The position numbers were made by a program, and so were the translations under genes. Under the pieces are notes generated by a model, which saw only the letters and a list, made by a program, of their open reading frames with translations, made no database searches and was not told the origin of the DNA. A DNA stretch of 64,000 nucleotides. Origin: Pseudarthrobacter sp. C4D7 (GTDB lineage Bacteria > Actinomycetota > Actinomycetes > Actinomycetales > Micrococcaceae). Shown one piece after another: positions 49,996-60,798 of the stretch. The stretch spans positions 310,001-374,000 of the forward strand of contig NZ_JABFMW010000002.1 in the NCBI RefSeq assembly GCF_013359725.1. The letters are read 5' to 3'. How positions within the stretch are numbered: position 1 is the first letter of the stretch; each line of letters opens with the position of its first letter.

Positions 49996-51579
49996 GTGTT
50001 CAATTCACTCTCTGACCGGTTGACAGCAACCTTCAAGAATCTCCGCGGCAAGGGCCGCCTGACTGAGGCCGATGTCGATGCCACCGTCCGCGAGATCCGC
50101 CGTGCCCTTTTGGACGCCGACGTCGCCGTTCCGGTGGTGCGCGAATTCACCGGCCGCGTCCGCGAACGCGCGCTGGGTGCCGAGGTTTCAGCTGCGCTGA
50201 ACCCCAGCCAGCAGATCGTCAAGATCGTCAATGAGGAACTTGTTGAGATCCTCGGCGGCGAAACGCGGCGGATCCGGCTGGCCAAGAACGGCCCCACCGT
50301 GATCATGCTGGCCGGCCTCCAGGGTGCGGGCAAGACCACCCTCGCCGGCAAATTGTCCAAGTGGCTCAAGGCCCAGGGCCACAGCCCCATGCTGGTGGCG
50401 TGCGACCTGCAGCGTCCCAACGCCGTCACCCAGCTTCAGGTAGTGGGCCAGCGCGCCAACGTCCCGGTCTTCGCACCGCACCCGGGAGCCACTTCCACTG
50501 AGCTGGACCAACCCGCCGGTGACCCGGTGGCCGTGGCCCGCGCCGGTGTGGAGGAAGCGCGCCAGAAGCTGCATGATGTGGTAATCGTCGACACCGCCGG
50601 CCGCCTGGGCGTGGACGCGGACATGATGGAACAGGCCCGCCAGATCCGCCGGGCCATCGTCCCGAACGAAGTCCTGTTCGTGATCGACTCCATGATCGGC
50701 CAGGACGCCGTGAACACGGCCCTTGCCTTCGACGAAGGCGTGAACTTCACGGGCATCGTGCTCTCCAAGCTCGACGGCGACGCCCGCGGTGGTGCCGCGC
50801 TGTCCGTTGCGTCGGTCACCGGCAAACCGGTGATGTTCGCTTCCACCGGCGAGGGCCTGGACGACTTCGAACTCTTCCACCCGGACCGGATGGCCTCGCG
50901 CATCCTGGACATGGGCGACATCCTCACGCTCATCGAACAGGCAGAGAAGGCCTGGGACAAGGATGAAGCTGCCCGGATGGCGAAGAAGTTCGCCGACCAG
51001 GAAGATTTCACCCTCGAGGACTTCCTGGCCCAGATGCAGCAGATCCGCAATATGGGCTCCATGAAGAAGATGCTCATGATGATGCCGGGCGCGCAGAACA
51101 TCAGGCAGCAGCTGGAGCAGTTCGACGAGCGGGAGATTGACCGCGTCGAGGCGATCGTCCGGTCCATGACCCCCCACGAGCGGCTGGCACCGAAGATCAT
51201 CAACGGCTCGCGCAGGGCCCGTATTGCCCGTGGTTCAGGTGTGCACGTGTCCGAGGTCAACGGCCTGCTGGAGCGCTTCGCCCAGGCCCAGAAGATGATG
51301 AAGAAAATGGCGCAGGGCGGCATGCCGGGAATGCCCGGGATGCCGGGGCTTCCCGGAGCCGGCGGCGGTGCGCGGAAGAACGCGAAGAACGCACCCAAGA
51401 AGAAGCCGAAGTCGGGAAACCCGGCCAAGGCTGCGCAGGAACGCAAGGAGGCGGAAGCCCGCCGGGCCAACGCCGCGAAGGCCCTGCCCACCGGTTCTGC
51501 TTTCGGCCAGCAGGGCGGCGACTTCGACCCGTCCTCGCTGAACCTTCCCAAGGGCTTCGATAAGTTCCTGGGCAAGTAG
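49996..51579 (+). CDS. ffh: Signal recognition particle protein Ffh
   Basis: 527-residue SRP54 GTPase that binds signal sequences and 4.5S RNA. It has an N-terminal four-helix bundle, a G domain with GLQGAGKTT, DTAGRLG and SKLDGDARGG, and a Met-rich M domain from about residue 300. A Gly/Met and Lys-rich tail after residue 435 extends the C-terminus, as is usual in actinobacteria. GTG start. A clear hairpin follows the gene. It works with the FtsY encoded 5 kb upstream. Confidence 0.97.
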   Translation: MFNSLSDRLTATFKNLRGKGRLTEADVDATVREIRRALLDADVAVPVVREFTGRVRERALGAEVSAALNPSQQIVKIVNEELVEILGGETRRIRLAKNGPTVIMLAGLQGAGKTTLAGKLSKWLKAQGHSPMLVACDLQRPNAVTQLQVVGQRANVPVFAPHPGATSTELDQPAGDPVAVARAGVEEARQKLHDVVIVDTAGRLGVDADMMEQARQIRRAIVPNEVLFVIDSMIGQDAVNTALAFDEGVNFTGIVLSKLDGDARGGAALSVASVTGKPVMFASTGEGLDDFELFHPDRMASRILDMGDILTLIEQAEKAWDKDEAARMAKKFADQEDFTLEDFLAQMQQIRNMGSMKKMLMMMPGAQNIRQQLEQFDEREIDRVEAIVRSMTPHERLAPKIINGSRRARIARGSGVHVSEVNGLLERFAQAQKMMKKMAQGGMPGMPGMPGLPGAGGGARKNAKNAPKKKPKSGNPAKAAQERKEAEARRANAAKALPTGSAFGQQGGDFDPSSLNLPKGFDKFLGK

Positions 51580-51598
51580 CGCCATCCCGCCCGCAACC

Positions 51599-51643
51599 AG
51601 CGCCAGGTGTCCGACTTGATTGCCCAAGCCGACACCTGGCGCT
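51599..51643 (+). terminator. Hairpin terminator after ffh
   Basis: A perfect 13-bp stem (51599-51611 with 51631-51643) with a 19-base loop that can itself partly pair. It is followed by CGTTCGTT. Confidence 0.7.
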
Positions 51644-51671
51644 CGTTCGTTGGGATGCAGGCACCGTGGAA

Positions 51672-51677
51672 TAGGGT
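51672..51677 (+). promoter_or_regulatory. -10 element for leaderless transcript of the hydrolase-fold gene
   Basis: TAGGGT is followed by TGGGAC and then ATG 51684. Confidence 0.55.
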
Positions 51678-51683
51678 TGGGAC

Positions 51684-54391
<2,708 letters not shown>

Positions 54392-54392
54392 C

Positions 54393-54398
54393 TAGCCT
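54393..54398 (+). promoter_or_regulatory. Candidate -10 element of the amidohydrolase gene
   Basis: TAGCCT stands 23 bases before ATG 54422, with AAAGGA (54411-54416) as Shine-Dalgarno in between. Confidence 0.45.
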
Positions 54399-54421
54399 GA
54401 CCGGGCATCGAAAGGAACCCT

Positions 54422-55495
54422 ATGGCAGACATCATCCACTTCCGCGGGCCCGTCCTCACCGCACCTGGCAAGGTGCGGCAGGGGCTCTGGTCCGTGGACG
54501 GCAGGCTCACCTTCAGCAGGCCCGCGGCTGCTCCGGACCTGATGCTGGACGGCTGGGTCATGCCGGGCTTCGTTGACGCCCACTGCCATATCGGCCTGGG
54601 CCCGGTGGAGCCCGCGGACGCCAGGGAACAGGCGCAGGCGGACCTCAATGCCGGAACCCTCCTGGTCCGGGACGCGGGCTCGCCGGCAGATACCCGCTGG
54701 ATGCAGGGTGGCAGGGACTTCCCCGTCTTGATCCGGGCCGGTCGACATATTGCGCGGACGCGCCGCTACCTGCGCAGCTTCGCCGAGGAAGTGGAGCCGG
54801 AGGGCCTGGTGGCGGCCGTCCGCAGGCAGGCGCGCGACGGCGACGGCTGGGTCAAGCTCGTGGGGGACTGGATTGACCGCAGCGCCGGCGACCTGGCACC
54901 GTCGTTCCCTGCCGCCGTCGTACGCGATGCCGTCCGGGCGGCGCACGACGAAGGCGCCCGGGTGACGGCACACTGCTTCGCCGAAGACACCCTGGACCAG
55001 GTGCTGGACGCGGGCATTGACTGCGTCGAGCACGCCACCGGGCTCCTGCCCCGGCACGTGCCCCGGTTCGTGGAGCAGGGCGTGCCGATCGTGCCCACGC
55101 TCATCAACATCGCCACCTTCCCCGACATTGCCGCCCAGGCGGAGCCCAAGTTCCCGCGCTATGCCGCCCATATGCGCGCCCTCTGGGAACGCAGGCTGGA
55201 GCGGGTGGCGGAAGCCTATGCCGCCGGCGTGCGCATCTTCGCCGGAACCGATGCCGGCAGCGTGATCCGGCACGGCAGGATCACGGACGAAATCCTCGCC
55301 CTGCACGGCGCCGGCCTGCCCATGGAGGCTGCATTGGACGCCGCCTGCTGGGCAGCACGTTCGTGGCTGGGAGCGGAAGGGCTGGATGAGGGGGCCCGCG
55401 CCGACGTCGTCATCTGCAAGGAGGATCCGCGGGCAGTACCGGACACCATTACGGCCCTGGAGCACGTGGTGCTGGGCGGGCGGATCATTCGCTGA
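54422..55495 (+). CDS. Amidohydrolase family protein
   Basis: 357-residue metal-dependent hydrolase of the imidazolonepropionase/prolidase-like group. The HxH metal motif is His54/His56 in DAHCHIG, further ligand histidines lie in VTAHCF and CVEHATG, and the catalytic Asp is in AGTDAGS. The substrate is unknown. A gene of this family follows ffh in mycobacteria too, so it belongs to the conserved backbone. It has its own promoter and is divergent from thiC. Confidence 0.88.
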   Translation: MADIIHFRGPVLTAPGKVRQGLWSVDGRLTFSRPAAAPDLMLDGWVMPGFVDAHCHIGLGPVEPADAREQAQADLNAGTLLVRDAGSPADTRWMQGGRDFPVLIRAGRHIARTRRYLRSFAEEVEPEGLVAAVRRQARDGDGWVKLVGDWIDRSAGDLAPSFPAAVVRDAVRAAHDEGARVTAHCFAEDTLDQVLDAGIDCVEHATGLLPRHVPRFVEQGVPIVPTLINIATFPDIAAQAEPKFPRYAAHMRALWERRLERVAEAYAAGVRIFAGTDAGSVIRHGRITDEILALHGAGLPMEAALDAACWAARSWLGAEGLDEGARADVVICKEDPRAVPDTITALEHVVLGGRIIR

Positions 55496-55521
55496 ATCCA
55501 GCGCCCGGGACTTGGAATAAA

Positions 55522-55533
55522 TTGAAGCTTCAA
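55522..55533. promoter_or_regulatory. Perfect 12-bp palindrome, MarR-type operator candidate
   Basis: TTGAAGCTTCAA lies in an AT-rich stretch 58 bases before the VOC gene, next to the promoter-like TAATTTTAATATG. TTGAA(N2)TTCAA sites are typical of MarR-family repressors; no regulator gene is adjacent. Confidence 0.5.
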
Positions 55534-55591
55534 GTAATTTTAATATGTGACAGGCCGCCAATGGGACGGCCGCCAATGCTAGGAGCCTTCA

Positions 55592-56467
55592 ATGACCGCA
55601 TCAGCCAGCAGCCAGGATCTTCTTCCTGCCGACCTCGCCATGGGCACCGTGATGCTCAAGGTGGGCGACATGAAGGTCATGACTGACTACTACCAGCGTG
55701 CGCTGGGCCTTGAGGTGGTGGCTGAGCAGGACGGCGGGCTCTACCTCGGCCGGCTGGGCAGGCCGTTGGTCCATCTCGCGCCGGCTCCCGGACTGCACCT
55801 TCCCGGCAGGGGAGAGGCGGGGCTGTTCCACACCGCGCTGCTGTTCGAGGACCAGGCCTCCCTCGCCGCCACCGTCGCCACCGCCGCCCAGTACGAGCCA
55901 CGCGCCTTCACCGGCAGCGCCGACCACCTGGTCAGCGAGGCCTTCTACTTCACCGACCCCGAAGGCAACGGCATCGAACTTTACTGGGACCGCCCGCGCA
56001 GCAACTGGTCCTGGAATGGAAGCGATGTGGTCATGGACAGCCTGGCCCTGCCGCCGCAGCGCTACCTTGAGCAGTACCTCACTGAGGAGTCCCTGGAAGG
56101 CCAGCGGCAGACGGCGGCCGGCGTGGGCCACGTCCACCTCCAGGTGGGCGACGTGCAGACCGCCCGCGACTTCTACGTGGGAACCCTCGGGTTCGAAAAG
56201 ACCGCGGGCTGGCACGGGCAGGCGCTCTTCGTCTCCGCAGGCCGCTACCACCACCACATGGCCATGAATGTTTGGAACAGTCGCGGCGCAGGGCCGCGCA
56301 AGGACACCCTTGGGCTGGGTGAGGTACTGATCGAGGTTCCGTCAGGGGACGACGTCGGCGCCTTGACTGACCGACTCAAGGTTGCCGGGGTGCCGGCCCA
56401 CCACACGGGCGCGGAACTTCGGTTCGAAGATCCCTGGCGCAACCGGATCCGCGTCGCCGTCCGCTGA
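55592..56467 (+). CDS. VOC family protein with two glyoxalase/dioxygenase modules (CatE-like)
   Basis: 291-residue protein with two VOC (vicinal oxygen chelate) halves, about residues 15-135 and 160-290. The first half has DYYQRALGLEVV and FYFTDPEGNGIELYWDRP; the second has GHVHLQVGDV and DFYVGTLGF. This is the layout of catechol-2,3-dioxygenase-like CatE proteins of Bacillus, which are controlled by MarR/DUF24 repressors responding to quinones. A MarR-type palindrome upstream fits. The exact aromatic substrate is not known. Confidence 0.85.
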   Translation: MTASASSQDLLPADLAMGTVMLKVGDMKVMTDYYQRALGLEVVAEQDGGLYLGRLGRPLVHLAPAPGLHLPGRGEAGLFHTALLFEDQASLAATVATAAQYEPRAFTGSADHLVSEAFYFTDPEGNGIELYWDRPRSNWSWNGSDVVMDSLALPPQRYLEQYLTEESLEGQRQTAAGVGHVHLQVGDVQTARDFYVGTLGFEKTAGWHGQALFVSAGRYHHHMAMNVWNSRGAGPRKDTLGLGEVLIEVPSGDDVGALTDRLKVAGVPAHHTGAELRFEDPWRNRIRVAVR

Positions 56468-56532
56468 TTGATGCCGCAGCGTCCGCCACGGCGGGGACGC
56501 CGGCGGGTGTGCGCCCGCCGGCCCGCAACTAC

Positions 56533-56538
56533 TAGGCT
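56533..56538 (+). promoter_or_regulatory. Candidate -10 element of the 56605 gene
   Basis: TAGGCT lies 66 bases before ATG 56605, giving a leader of about 60 bases with GGAAGAAGGG as Shine-Dalgarno region. Confidence 0.4.
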
Positions 56539-56604
56539 GATTCCGTACGGCCGGGCGGCAGGCAGCGCCCGGCGCGCTCCGCCAACGGAAGAAGGGCACC
56601 AGCC

Positions 56605-57057
56605 ATGGGCTTCACCGAAATCTTTGTCGCCACCCATGAGGCCGCGCTGAAGCGCGCCGGCAACCTTGATGCAGGACGCGGCTCTGCGGACGGCGCGGCG
56701 GCCGGCCAGTCCGTGCGGATCCAGGGCATCAGCGACTTTGAGGTGGAGCAGCTCGGCGATCTCGCCGGGATCGCCGTCCATGCCGGGGGAGCGGACTACG
56801 AATTGACCATGGTGGACGTCGCCAGCGACTCCCTCCTGGCCGTGCCGCCGGCCATGGTCCGCGCCCTGGCCGACCTGCTTACCTACGAAACCGAAGGTGA
56901 CGGCAACGTCCTTGATGACGTAGCCGAACAATGGGCCGCCCAGGAAGACATGCCGTTTGGTGCCGCCCAGGCGCGGACCTACGTGCAGCAGCTTGCAGAG
57001 CTTGCGGCCGGACTCAACGAGTCGGAGCGGACGGGGCTGTACGTCTGGTCCGCTTGA
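56605..57057 (+). CDS. Conserved hypothetical protein
   Basis: 150-residue soluble, acidic, Ala-rich protein that I do not recognise. It has no signal peptide, no membrane segment and no cysteines. The N-terminal GFTEIFVATHEAALKRA and the central ISDFEVEQLGDLAGIAV segments look like the conserved parts. The start is chosen for the GAAGAAGGG sequence ten bases ahead. A 7-bp hairpin (57066-57090) after the stop may be its terminator. It is not part of the rpsP operon, which has its own leader. Confidence 0.7.
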   Translation: MGFTEIFVATHEAALKRAGNLDAGRGSADGAAAGQSVRIQGISDFEVEQLGDLAGIAVHAGGADYELTMVDVASDSLLAVPPAMVRALADLLTYETEGDGNVLDDVAEQWAAQEDMPFGAAQARTYVQQLAELAAGLNESERTGLYVWSA

Positions 57058-57065
57058 CCCTCCGG

Positions 57066-57090
57066 GCCCGCAAGGCTCCTCCATGCGGGC
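57066..57090 (+). terminator. Weak hairpin after the 56605 gene
   Basis: GCCCGCA (57066-57072) pairs with TGCGGGC (57084-57090) across an 11-base loop, with no T-tract. The rest of the 243-base gap to rpsP holds the AT-rich GCACAATAAACAGG near 57160, a possible promoter, and an AGGAG before rpsP. Confidence 0.35.
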
Positions 57091-57300
57091 AACCGGCAGC
57101 CTTCCGGCCGTGCGCGGCGCCACGCAGGGTGCCGCCAAGTCGAAATAAGTGCGCTCATCTGGCACAATAAACAGGTACTCGATCTGCGTGGCCCCTCTCT
57201 CCGCGTCCGGATCCTGTCCTTTGAGCCCGCAAGTATGGCCCGCCCCACGGGTGCAGAAAGCCGGGTTCACCCCTTTTCTGAAACAGGAGTGACCACAAAA

Positions 57301-57723
57301 GTGGCCGTAAAGATTCGCCTTAAGCGCTTCGGCAAGATGCGCGCCCCGTACTACCGCATCGTCGTCGCGGACTCACGCACCAAGCGTGACGGCCGCGCCA
57401 TCGAGGAAATCGGCAAGTACCACCCCACCGAAGAGCCCTCGTTCATCGAGGTCAACTCCGAGCGTGCACAGTACTGGCTCTCCGTCGGCGCCCAGCCGTC
57501 CGAGCAGGTTGCCGCCATCCTGAAGATCACCGGTGACTGGCAGAAGTTCAAGGGCCTGCCGGGCCAGGAAGGCACCCTCAAGACCAAGGTCGCGAAGGAA
57601 GCTTTCGTTGCCCCGGAGAAGGGCTCGGTCATCATCCCGGAAGCCATCACCAAGAAGGCTTCCAAGTCTGACGCTGCCGAGGCTCCGGCCGACGCCGAAG
57701 CTGAGACCACCGAGGCTGAGTAA
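57301..57723 (+). CDS. rpsP: 30S ribosomal protein S16
   Basis: 140-residue S16 with the conserved [19 protein letters not shown] beginning and an Ala/Glu-rich tail of about 40 residues beyond the usual domain, typical of actinobacteria. GTG 57301 is chosen over in-frame upstream starts because it begins the family N-terminus; AGGAG lies 11 bases ahead. It is the first gene of rpsP-khpA-rimM-trmD, joining small-subunit assembly with tRNA modification. Confidence 0.96.
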   Translation: MAVKIRLKRFGKMRAPYYRIVVADSRTKRDGRAIEEIGKYHPTEEPSFIEVNSERAQYWLSVGAQPSEQVAAILKITGDWQKFKGLPGQEGTLKTKVAKEAFVAPEKGSVIIPEAITKKASKSDAAEAPADAEAETTEAE

Positions 57724-57724
57724 C

Positions 57725-57967
57725 TTGCTGGCAGAAGCGCTGGAGCACCTGGTCCGCGGAATCGTTGATTCCCCGGACGACGTCAAGGTCAGTTCGAAGA
57801 GCAACCGCCGCGGGGACACCCTCGAGGTGCGTGTTCACCAGGACGACCTCGGACGGGTGATCGGCCGCCAGGGCCGCACGGCACGCGCACTGCGCACCGT
57901 GGTAGCTGCACTGGCCGGCGGCGAACCGGTAAGGGTCGACGTCGTCGACACCGACCGCCGCCGCTGA
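57725..57967 (+). CDS. khpA: KH-domain RNA-binding protein KhpA
   Basis: 80-residue single KH-domain protein with the GxxG loop in VIGRQGRTARALRTV. It begins with TTG one base after the rpsP stop, so it is translationally coupled. In Firmicutes KhpA pairs with KhpB/Jag and affects cell size and mRNA levels; in actinobacteria the gene sits between rpsP and rimM as here. A strong hairpin with a T-tract follows. Confidence 0.92.
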   Translation: MLAEALEHLVRGIVDSPDDVKVSSKSNRRGDTLEVRVHQDDLGRVIGRQGRTARALRTVVAALAGGEPVRVDVVDTDRRR

Positions 57968-57990
57968 GCGCTCGGCAACACCAGTTTTCG

Positions 57991-58032
57991 CTCCGGCCCC
58001 TCCACCATCAGGTGGAGGGGCCGGAGTTCTTT
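57991..58032 (+). terminator. Terminator or attenuator between khpA and rimM
   Basis: A perfect 16-bp stem (57991-58006 with 58011-58026) with an ATCA loop is followed by TTCTTT. It lies inside an otherwise conserved ribosomal operon and would cut or tune readthrough from rpsP-khpA into rimM-trmD. Confidence 0.85.
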
Positions 58033-58083
58033 CACAGCAGGGTGCTTTCAGTTGAAACACCCCAACCCGGAACAGAGGAACAG

Positions 58084-58629
58084 ATGCAGCTTCAGGTGGC
58101 ACGGATTGGCAAGCCGCACGGCATTCGTGGGGAAGTCACCGTCCAGGTGTTGACCGACGCCCCGGAGGACAGGTTTGTCCCCGGAACCGAGTTCGTGGTT
58201 GAGCCTGCGGCGTCAGGTCCCCTGACCGTCAGCAGTGCCCGCTGGAACAAGGACATCCTGCTGCTCGGTTTTGAGGAGATAGCGGACCGGAACCAGGCCG
58301 AGACCCTCCGCGGAGCCAAGCTCTTCATCGAGACCGAAGAGCTGGACGAGGACGACGACGAGGGCTGGTATGAACACGAGTTGGTCGGCCTTGAAGCCCG
58401 CGTCGGGTCCCAGGTGGTGGGCAAGGTGTCAGCGCTGAACACCATGCCCGTCCAGGACCTGCTGGTGGTCACCACCCCGGCCGGCGACGAGATCCTGATC
58501 CCGTTCGTGGAGCAGATCGTTCCCGAGGTGAACATCGAGGACGGCTTCATTCTCCTCACCCCGCCGGACGGTCTCTTCGCTGTCAACGCGGACGACGCCG
58601 CTGCACCGGAAGCCGAAGGCAGCGACTAG
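58084..58629 (+). CDS. rimM: Ribosome maturation factor RimM
   Basis: 181-residue 16S rRNA processing factor that binds S19 during 30S maturation. The N-terminal RimM domain starts with MQLQVARIGKPHGIRGEV, and the PRC-barrel domain carries ALNTMPVQDLLVV and ILIPFV. ATG 58084 has AGAGGAAC just upstream; the open frame before it runs through the terminator and is not coding. trmD follows with no gap. Confidence 0.96.
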   Translation: MQLQVARIGKPHGIRGEVTVQVLTDAPEDRFVPGTEFVVEPAASGPLTVSSARWNKDILLLGFEEIADRNQAETLRGAKLFIETEELDEDDDEGWYEHELVGLEARVGSQVVGKVSALNTMPVQDLLVVTTPAGDEILIPFVEQIVPEVNIEDGFILLTPPDGLFAVNADDAAAPEAEGSD

Positions 58630-59442
58630 ATGCGGATCGACGTCGTCAGCATCTTCCCCGAATACCTTGCCCCGCTTGAACTCTCGCTGATCGGCAAGGC
58701 CCGCCAGGACGGCATCCTGGACCTGCACGTCCACGACCTGCGCAGCTTCACCACCGACAAGCACCGTTCCGTTGACGACACCCCTTACGGCGGTGGCGCC
58801 GGCATGGTCATGAAACCCGAGCCCTGGGCGCAGGCCCTTTCGGCGGTGGCCGACGGCCGCCCGGACCCGGACCGCAGGCCCGTACTGATTGTCCCCTCGC
58901 CGGCAGGCGAACGGTTCACCCAGGCCCTTGCCTACGAACTGGCCGAGGAACAGCACCTCGCATTTGCGTGCGGGCGGTACGAGGGCATCGATGAGCGGGT
59001 CATTGAGTGGGCTCAGGAGCACTTCACCGTCCGGCCCGTCAGCCTGGGTGACTACGTCCTCAATGGCGGGGAAGTGGCGGTCCTGGCCATGGTGGAGGCC
59101 ATCGGCCGCCTGCTGCCCGGCGTGGTGGGCAACCCCGAATCACTGGTGGAGGAATCCCATTCCGATGGGCTGCTGGAGTATCCGGTCTACACCAAGCCCT
59201 CCGTCTGGCGGGACCGGGAGGTGCCCCCGGTGCTCCTCAGCGGCAACCACGGCAAAATCGCGCAGTGGCGCCGCCATGAACAGTACCGCCGGACCGCGCA
59301 GCGCCGTCCGGACCTCCTGGAAGGGTTCGACGCCGGCAAACTTCCGCGTGCAGACCGCACAGAGCTGCACAACCTGGGCTACGACGTCGTGAACGGCACG
59401 CTTGCCCGCCGCCCCGGCACGGCAGGCGAACAACAGGATTAG
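58630..59442 (+). CDS. trmD: tRNA (guanine(37)-N1)-methyltransferase
   Basis: 270-residue SPOUT-class enzyme methylating G37 next to the anticodon, needed to prevent +1 frameshifts. The SAM-binding knot motifs [11 protein letters not shown] and [11 protein letters not shown] and the [11 protein letters not shown] loop are intact. It starts at the base after the rimM stop. Confidence 0.97.
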   Translation: MRIDVVSIFPEYLAPLELSLIGKARQDGILDLHVHDLRSFTTDKHRSVDDTPYGGGAGMVMKPEPWAQALSAVADGRPDPDRRPVLIVPSPAGERFTQALAYELAEEQHLAFACGRYEGIDERVIEWAQEHFTVRPVSLGDYVLNGGEVAVLAMVEAIGRLLPGVVGNPESLVEESHSDGLLEYPVYTKPSVWRDREVPPVLLSGNHGKIAQWRRHEQYRRTAQRRPDLLEGFDAGKLPRADRTELHNLGYDVVNGTLARRPGTAGEQQD

Positions 59443-59452
59443 CGCCGGCGAA

Positions 59453-59481
59453 TTGGCGTAACACAGCCGCTGTGGCAAAAT
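59453..59481 (+). promoter_or_regulatory. Promoter of rplS
   Basis: TTGGCG (59453-59458) and CAAAAT (59476-59481) with a 17-base spacer. The spacer contains the palindrome CACAGC-C-GCTGTG (59462-59474), which could be a regulator site or chance. Confidence 0.6.
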
Positions 59482-59487
59482 TAACCC

Positions 59488-59676
59488 TTGTGTCTGCTGG
59501 GTCCGCACCTGCCACAGGGGGTAGCGCGGCCAACAGCTGGGCAACCGGCCCCATCAATCCTTGAAGCGGCCGGAGACTTTACTTCGGCGGTGAGACCCCG
59601 GCCTGCACTCCAGCAGCCGGACTTGCCTGCCGTGACCCAAAGTGAATGACCTGTGGCGTTCACCAGGAGTGCAATC
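59488..59676 (+). promoter_or_regulatory. Long 5' leader of rplS
   Basis: About 190 bases separate the predicted start of transcription from the rplS ATG. No gene is seen in it. Ribosomal-protein leaders often bind their own product; whether this one folds into a known L19 leader cannot be judged by eye. AGGAG at 59665-59669 is the Shine-Dalgarno. Confidence 0.4.
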
Positions 59677-60036
59677 ATGCATATTCTCGACTCCGTCGAT
59701 GCAGCCTCGCTGCGCAACGATGTTCCCGCCTTCCGCGCGGGTGACACCCTCAAGGTGCACGTGAACATCATCGAAGGCAAGAACACCCGTGTCCAGGTCT
59801 TCCAGGGCTTCGTCCTGGGCCGCCAGGGCGATGGCGTGCGCGAAACCTTCACCGTCCGCAAGGTTTCCTTCGGTGTTGGCGTGGAGCGCACCTTCCCGGT
59901 GCACTCCCCGATCATCGAAAAGATCGAGGTTGTCACCAAGGGTGACGTCCGCCGTGCCAAGCTGTACTACATGCGTGCACTGCGCGGCAAGGCCGCCAAG
60001 ATCAAGGAAAAGCGCGACTTCAGCTCCGCCAAGTAA
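59677..60036 (+). CDS. rplS: 50S ribosomal protein L19
   Basis: 119-residue L19, at the 30S-50S interface. The N-terminal [13 protein letters not shown] and the [11 protein letters not shown] and [13 protein letters not shown] blocks are conserved. ATG 59677 is preferred to 59653 since it has AGGAG seven bases ahead. The gene is separated from trmD by its own promoter and leader, and its terminator lies inside the next gene. Confidence 0.97.
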   Translation: MHILDSVDAASLRNDVPAFRAGDTLKVHVNIIEGKNTRVQVFQGFVLGRQGDGVRETFTVRKVSFGVGVERTFPVHSPIIEKIEVVTKGDVRRAKLYYMRALRGKAAKIKEKRDFSSAK

Positions 60037-60120
60037 GTCCGTTCCGGATTTACCGTCAGGCTGGAGCGCGGCCGTAGCCGGCAAGCGCCGGAGCAATGCA
60101 CCAGCGCCAGGATACGGACC

Positions 60121-60798
60121 ATGCACCAGACAAAACGCCAGCCCCGCAAAATGGGCTGGCGTTTTGTTTTTCTGGCCCTGCTCCTTGCCGTTGCCATCAG
60201 CGGGCTGGTCAGGTCCCTGTGGCTTGATGTCTACTTCATACCCTCCGAATCCATGGAGCCGCTCCTGGAAGGCGGGGACAGGATCCTGGTTTCGCGCACC
60301 GACTTCCAGGCCGAGCCTATCCGGCGTGGGGACGTGGTGGTCTTTGACGGGCGCGGCAGCTTCGCGCCCCTGAACAGCGGCAAGGGCCCGCTGCTGGACG
60401 CAGCAGCTTCTGCGATGCAGTGGGTGGGGCTGGCCGGCAGCGACACAACCTATGTCAAACGGGCAATCGGCCTGCCTGGCGACACCGTCGTCTGCTGCGA
60501 TGCCGGCGGAAAAGTCACTGTCAACGGCACAGCGCTGGAGGAGCCGTACATCTTCCCCGGCGACGCGCCCAGCACGCAAAAATTCAGCACCGTGGTTCCC
60601 GAGGGCAGGCTGTGGCTGATGGGGGACCACAGGTCGGTTTCCGCCGATTCACGCAGCCTGCTCGGCGCGCCCGGCGGCGGGCTCGTCCCGATGGACCGGG
60701 TAATCGGCAGGCCGGTCCAGATCCTCTGGCCGCTTGATAGATTTGCCCCAGTAGCACGGCCGCCCGTACCGGGGCCGACAACACAGAACGGACGGTAA
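60121..60798 (+). CDS. lepB: Signal peptidase I (first copy)
   Basis: 225-residue membrane peptidase that cleaves signal peptides from exported proteins. A membrane segment at about 12-32 precedes the catalytic Ser44 in PSESM and Lys113 in YVKRAIGLPGD; the GDHRSVSADSR box replaces the usual GDNRxxSxDSR. AGGA lies eight bases before ATG 60121. Codons 4-15 lie in the rplS terminator hairpin, so either ribosomes entering here melt it, or the true start is ATG 60151 inside it. The second copy starts at the base after its stop. Confidence 0.95.
   Translation: MHQTKRQPRKMGWRFVFLALLLAVAISGLVRSLWLDVYFIPSESMEPLLEGGDRILVSRTDFQAEPIRRGDVVVFDGRGSFAPLNSGKGPLLDAAASAMQWVGLAGSDTTYVKRAIGLPGDTVVCCDAGGKVTVNGTALEEPYIFPGDAPSTQKFSTVVPEGRLWLMGDHRSVSADSRSLLGAPGGGLVPMDRVIGRPVQILWPLDRFAPVARPPVPGPTTQNGR
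60132..60172 (+). terminator. Rho-independent terminator of rplS inside the lepB start
   Basis: AAAACGCCAGCCC (60132-60144) pairs perfectly with GGGCTGGCGTTTT (60153-60165) over an eight-base loop, followed by GTTTTTC. It is a classical terminator by shape, yet it is translated as the beginning of LepB. Confidence 0.85.
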
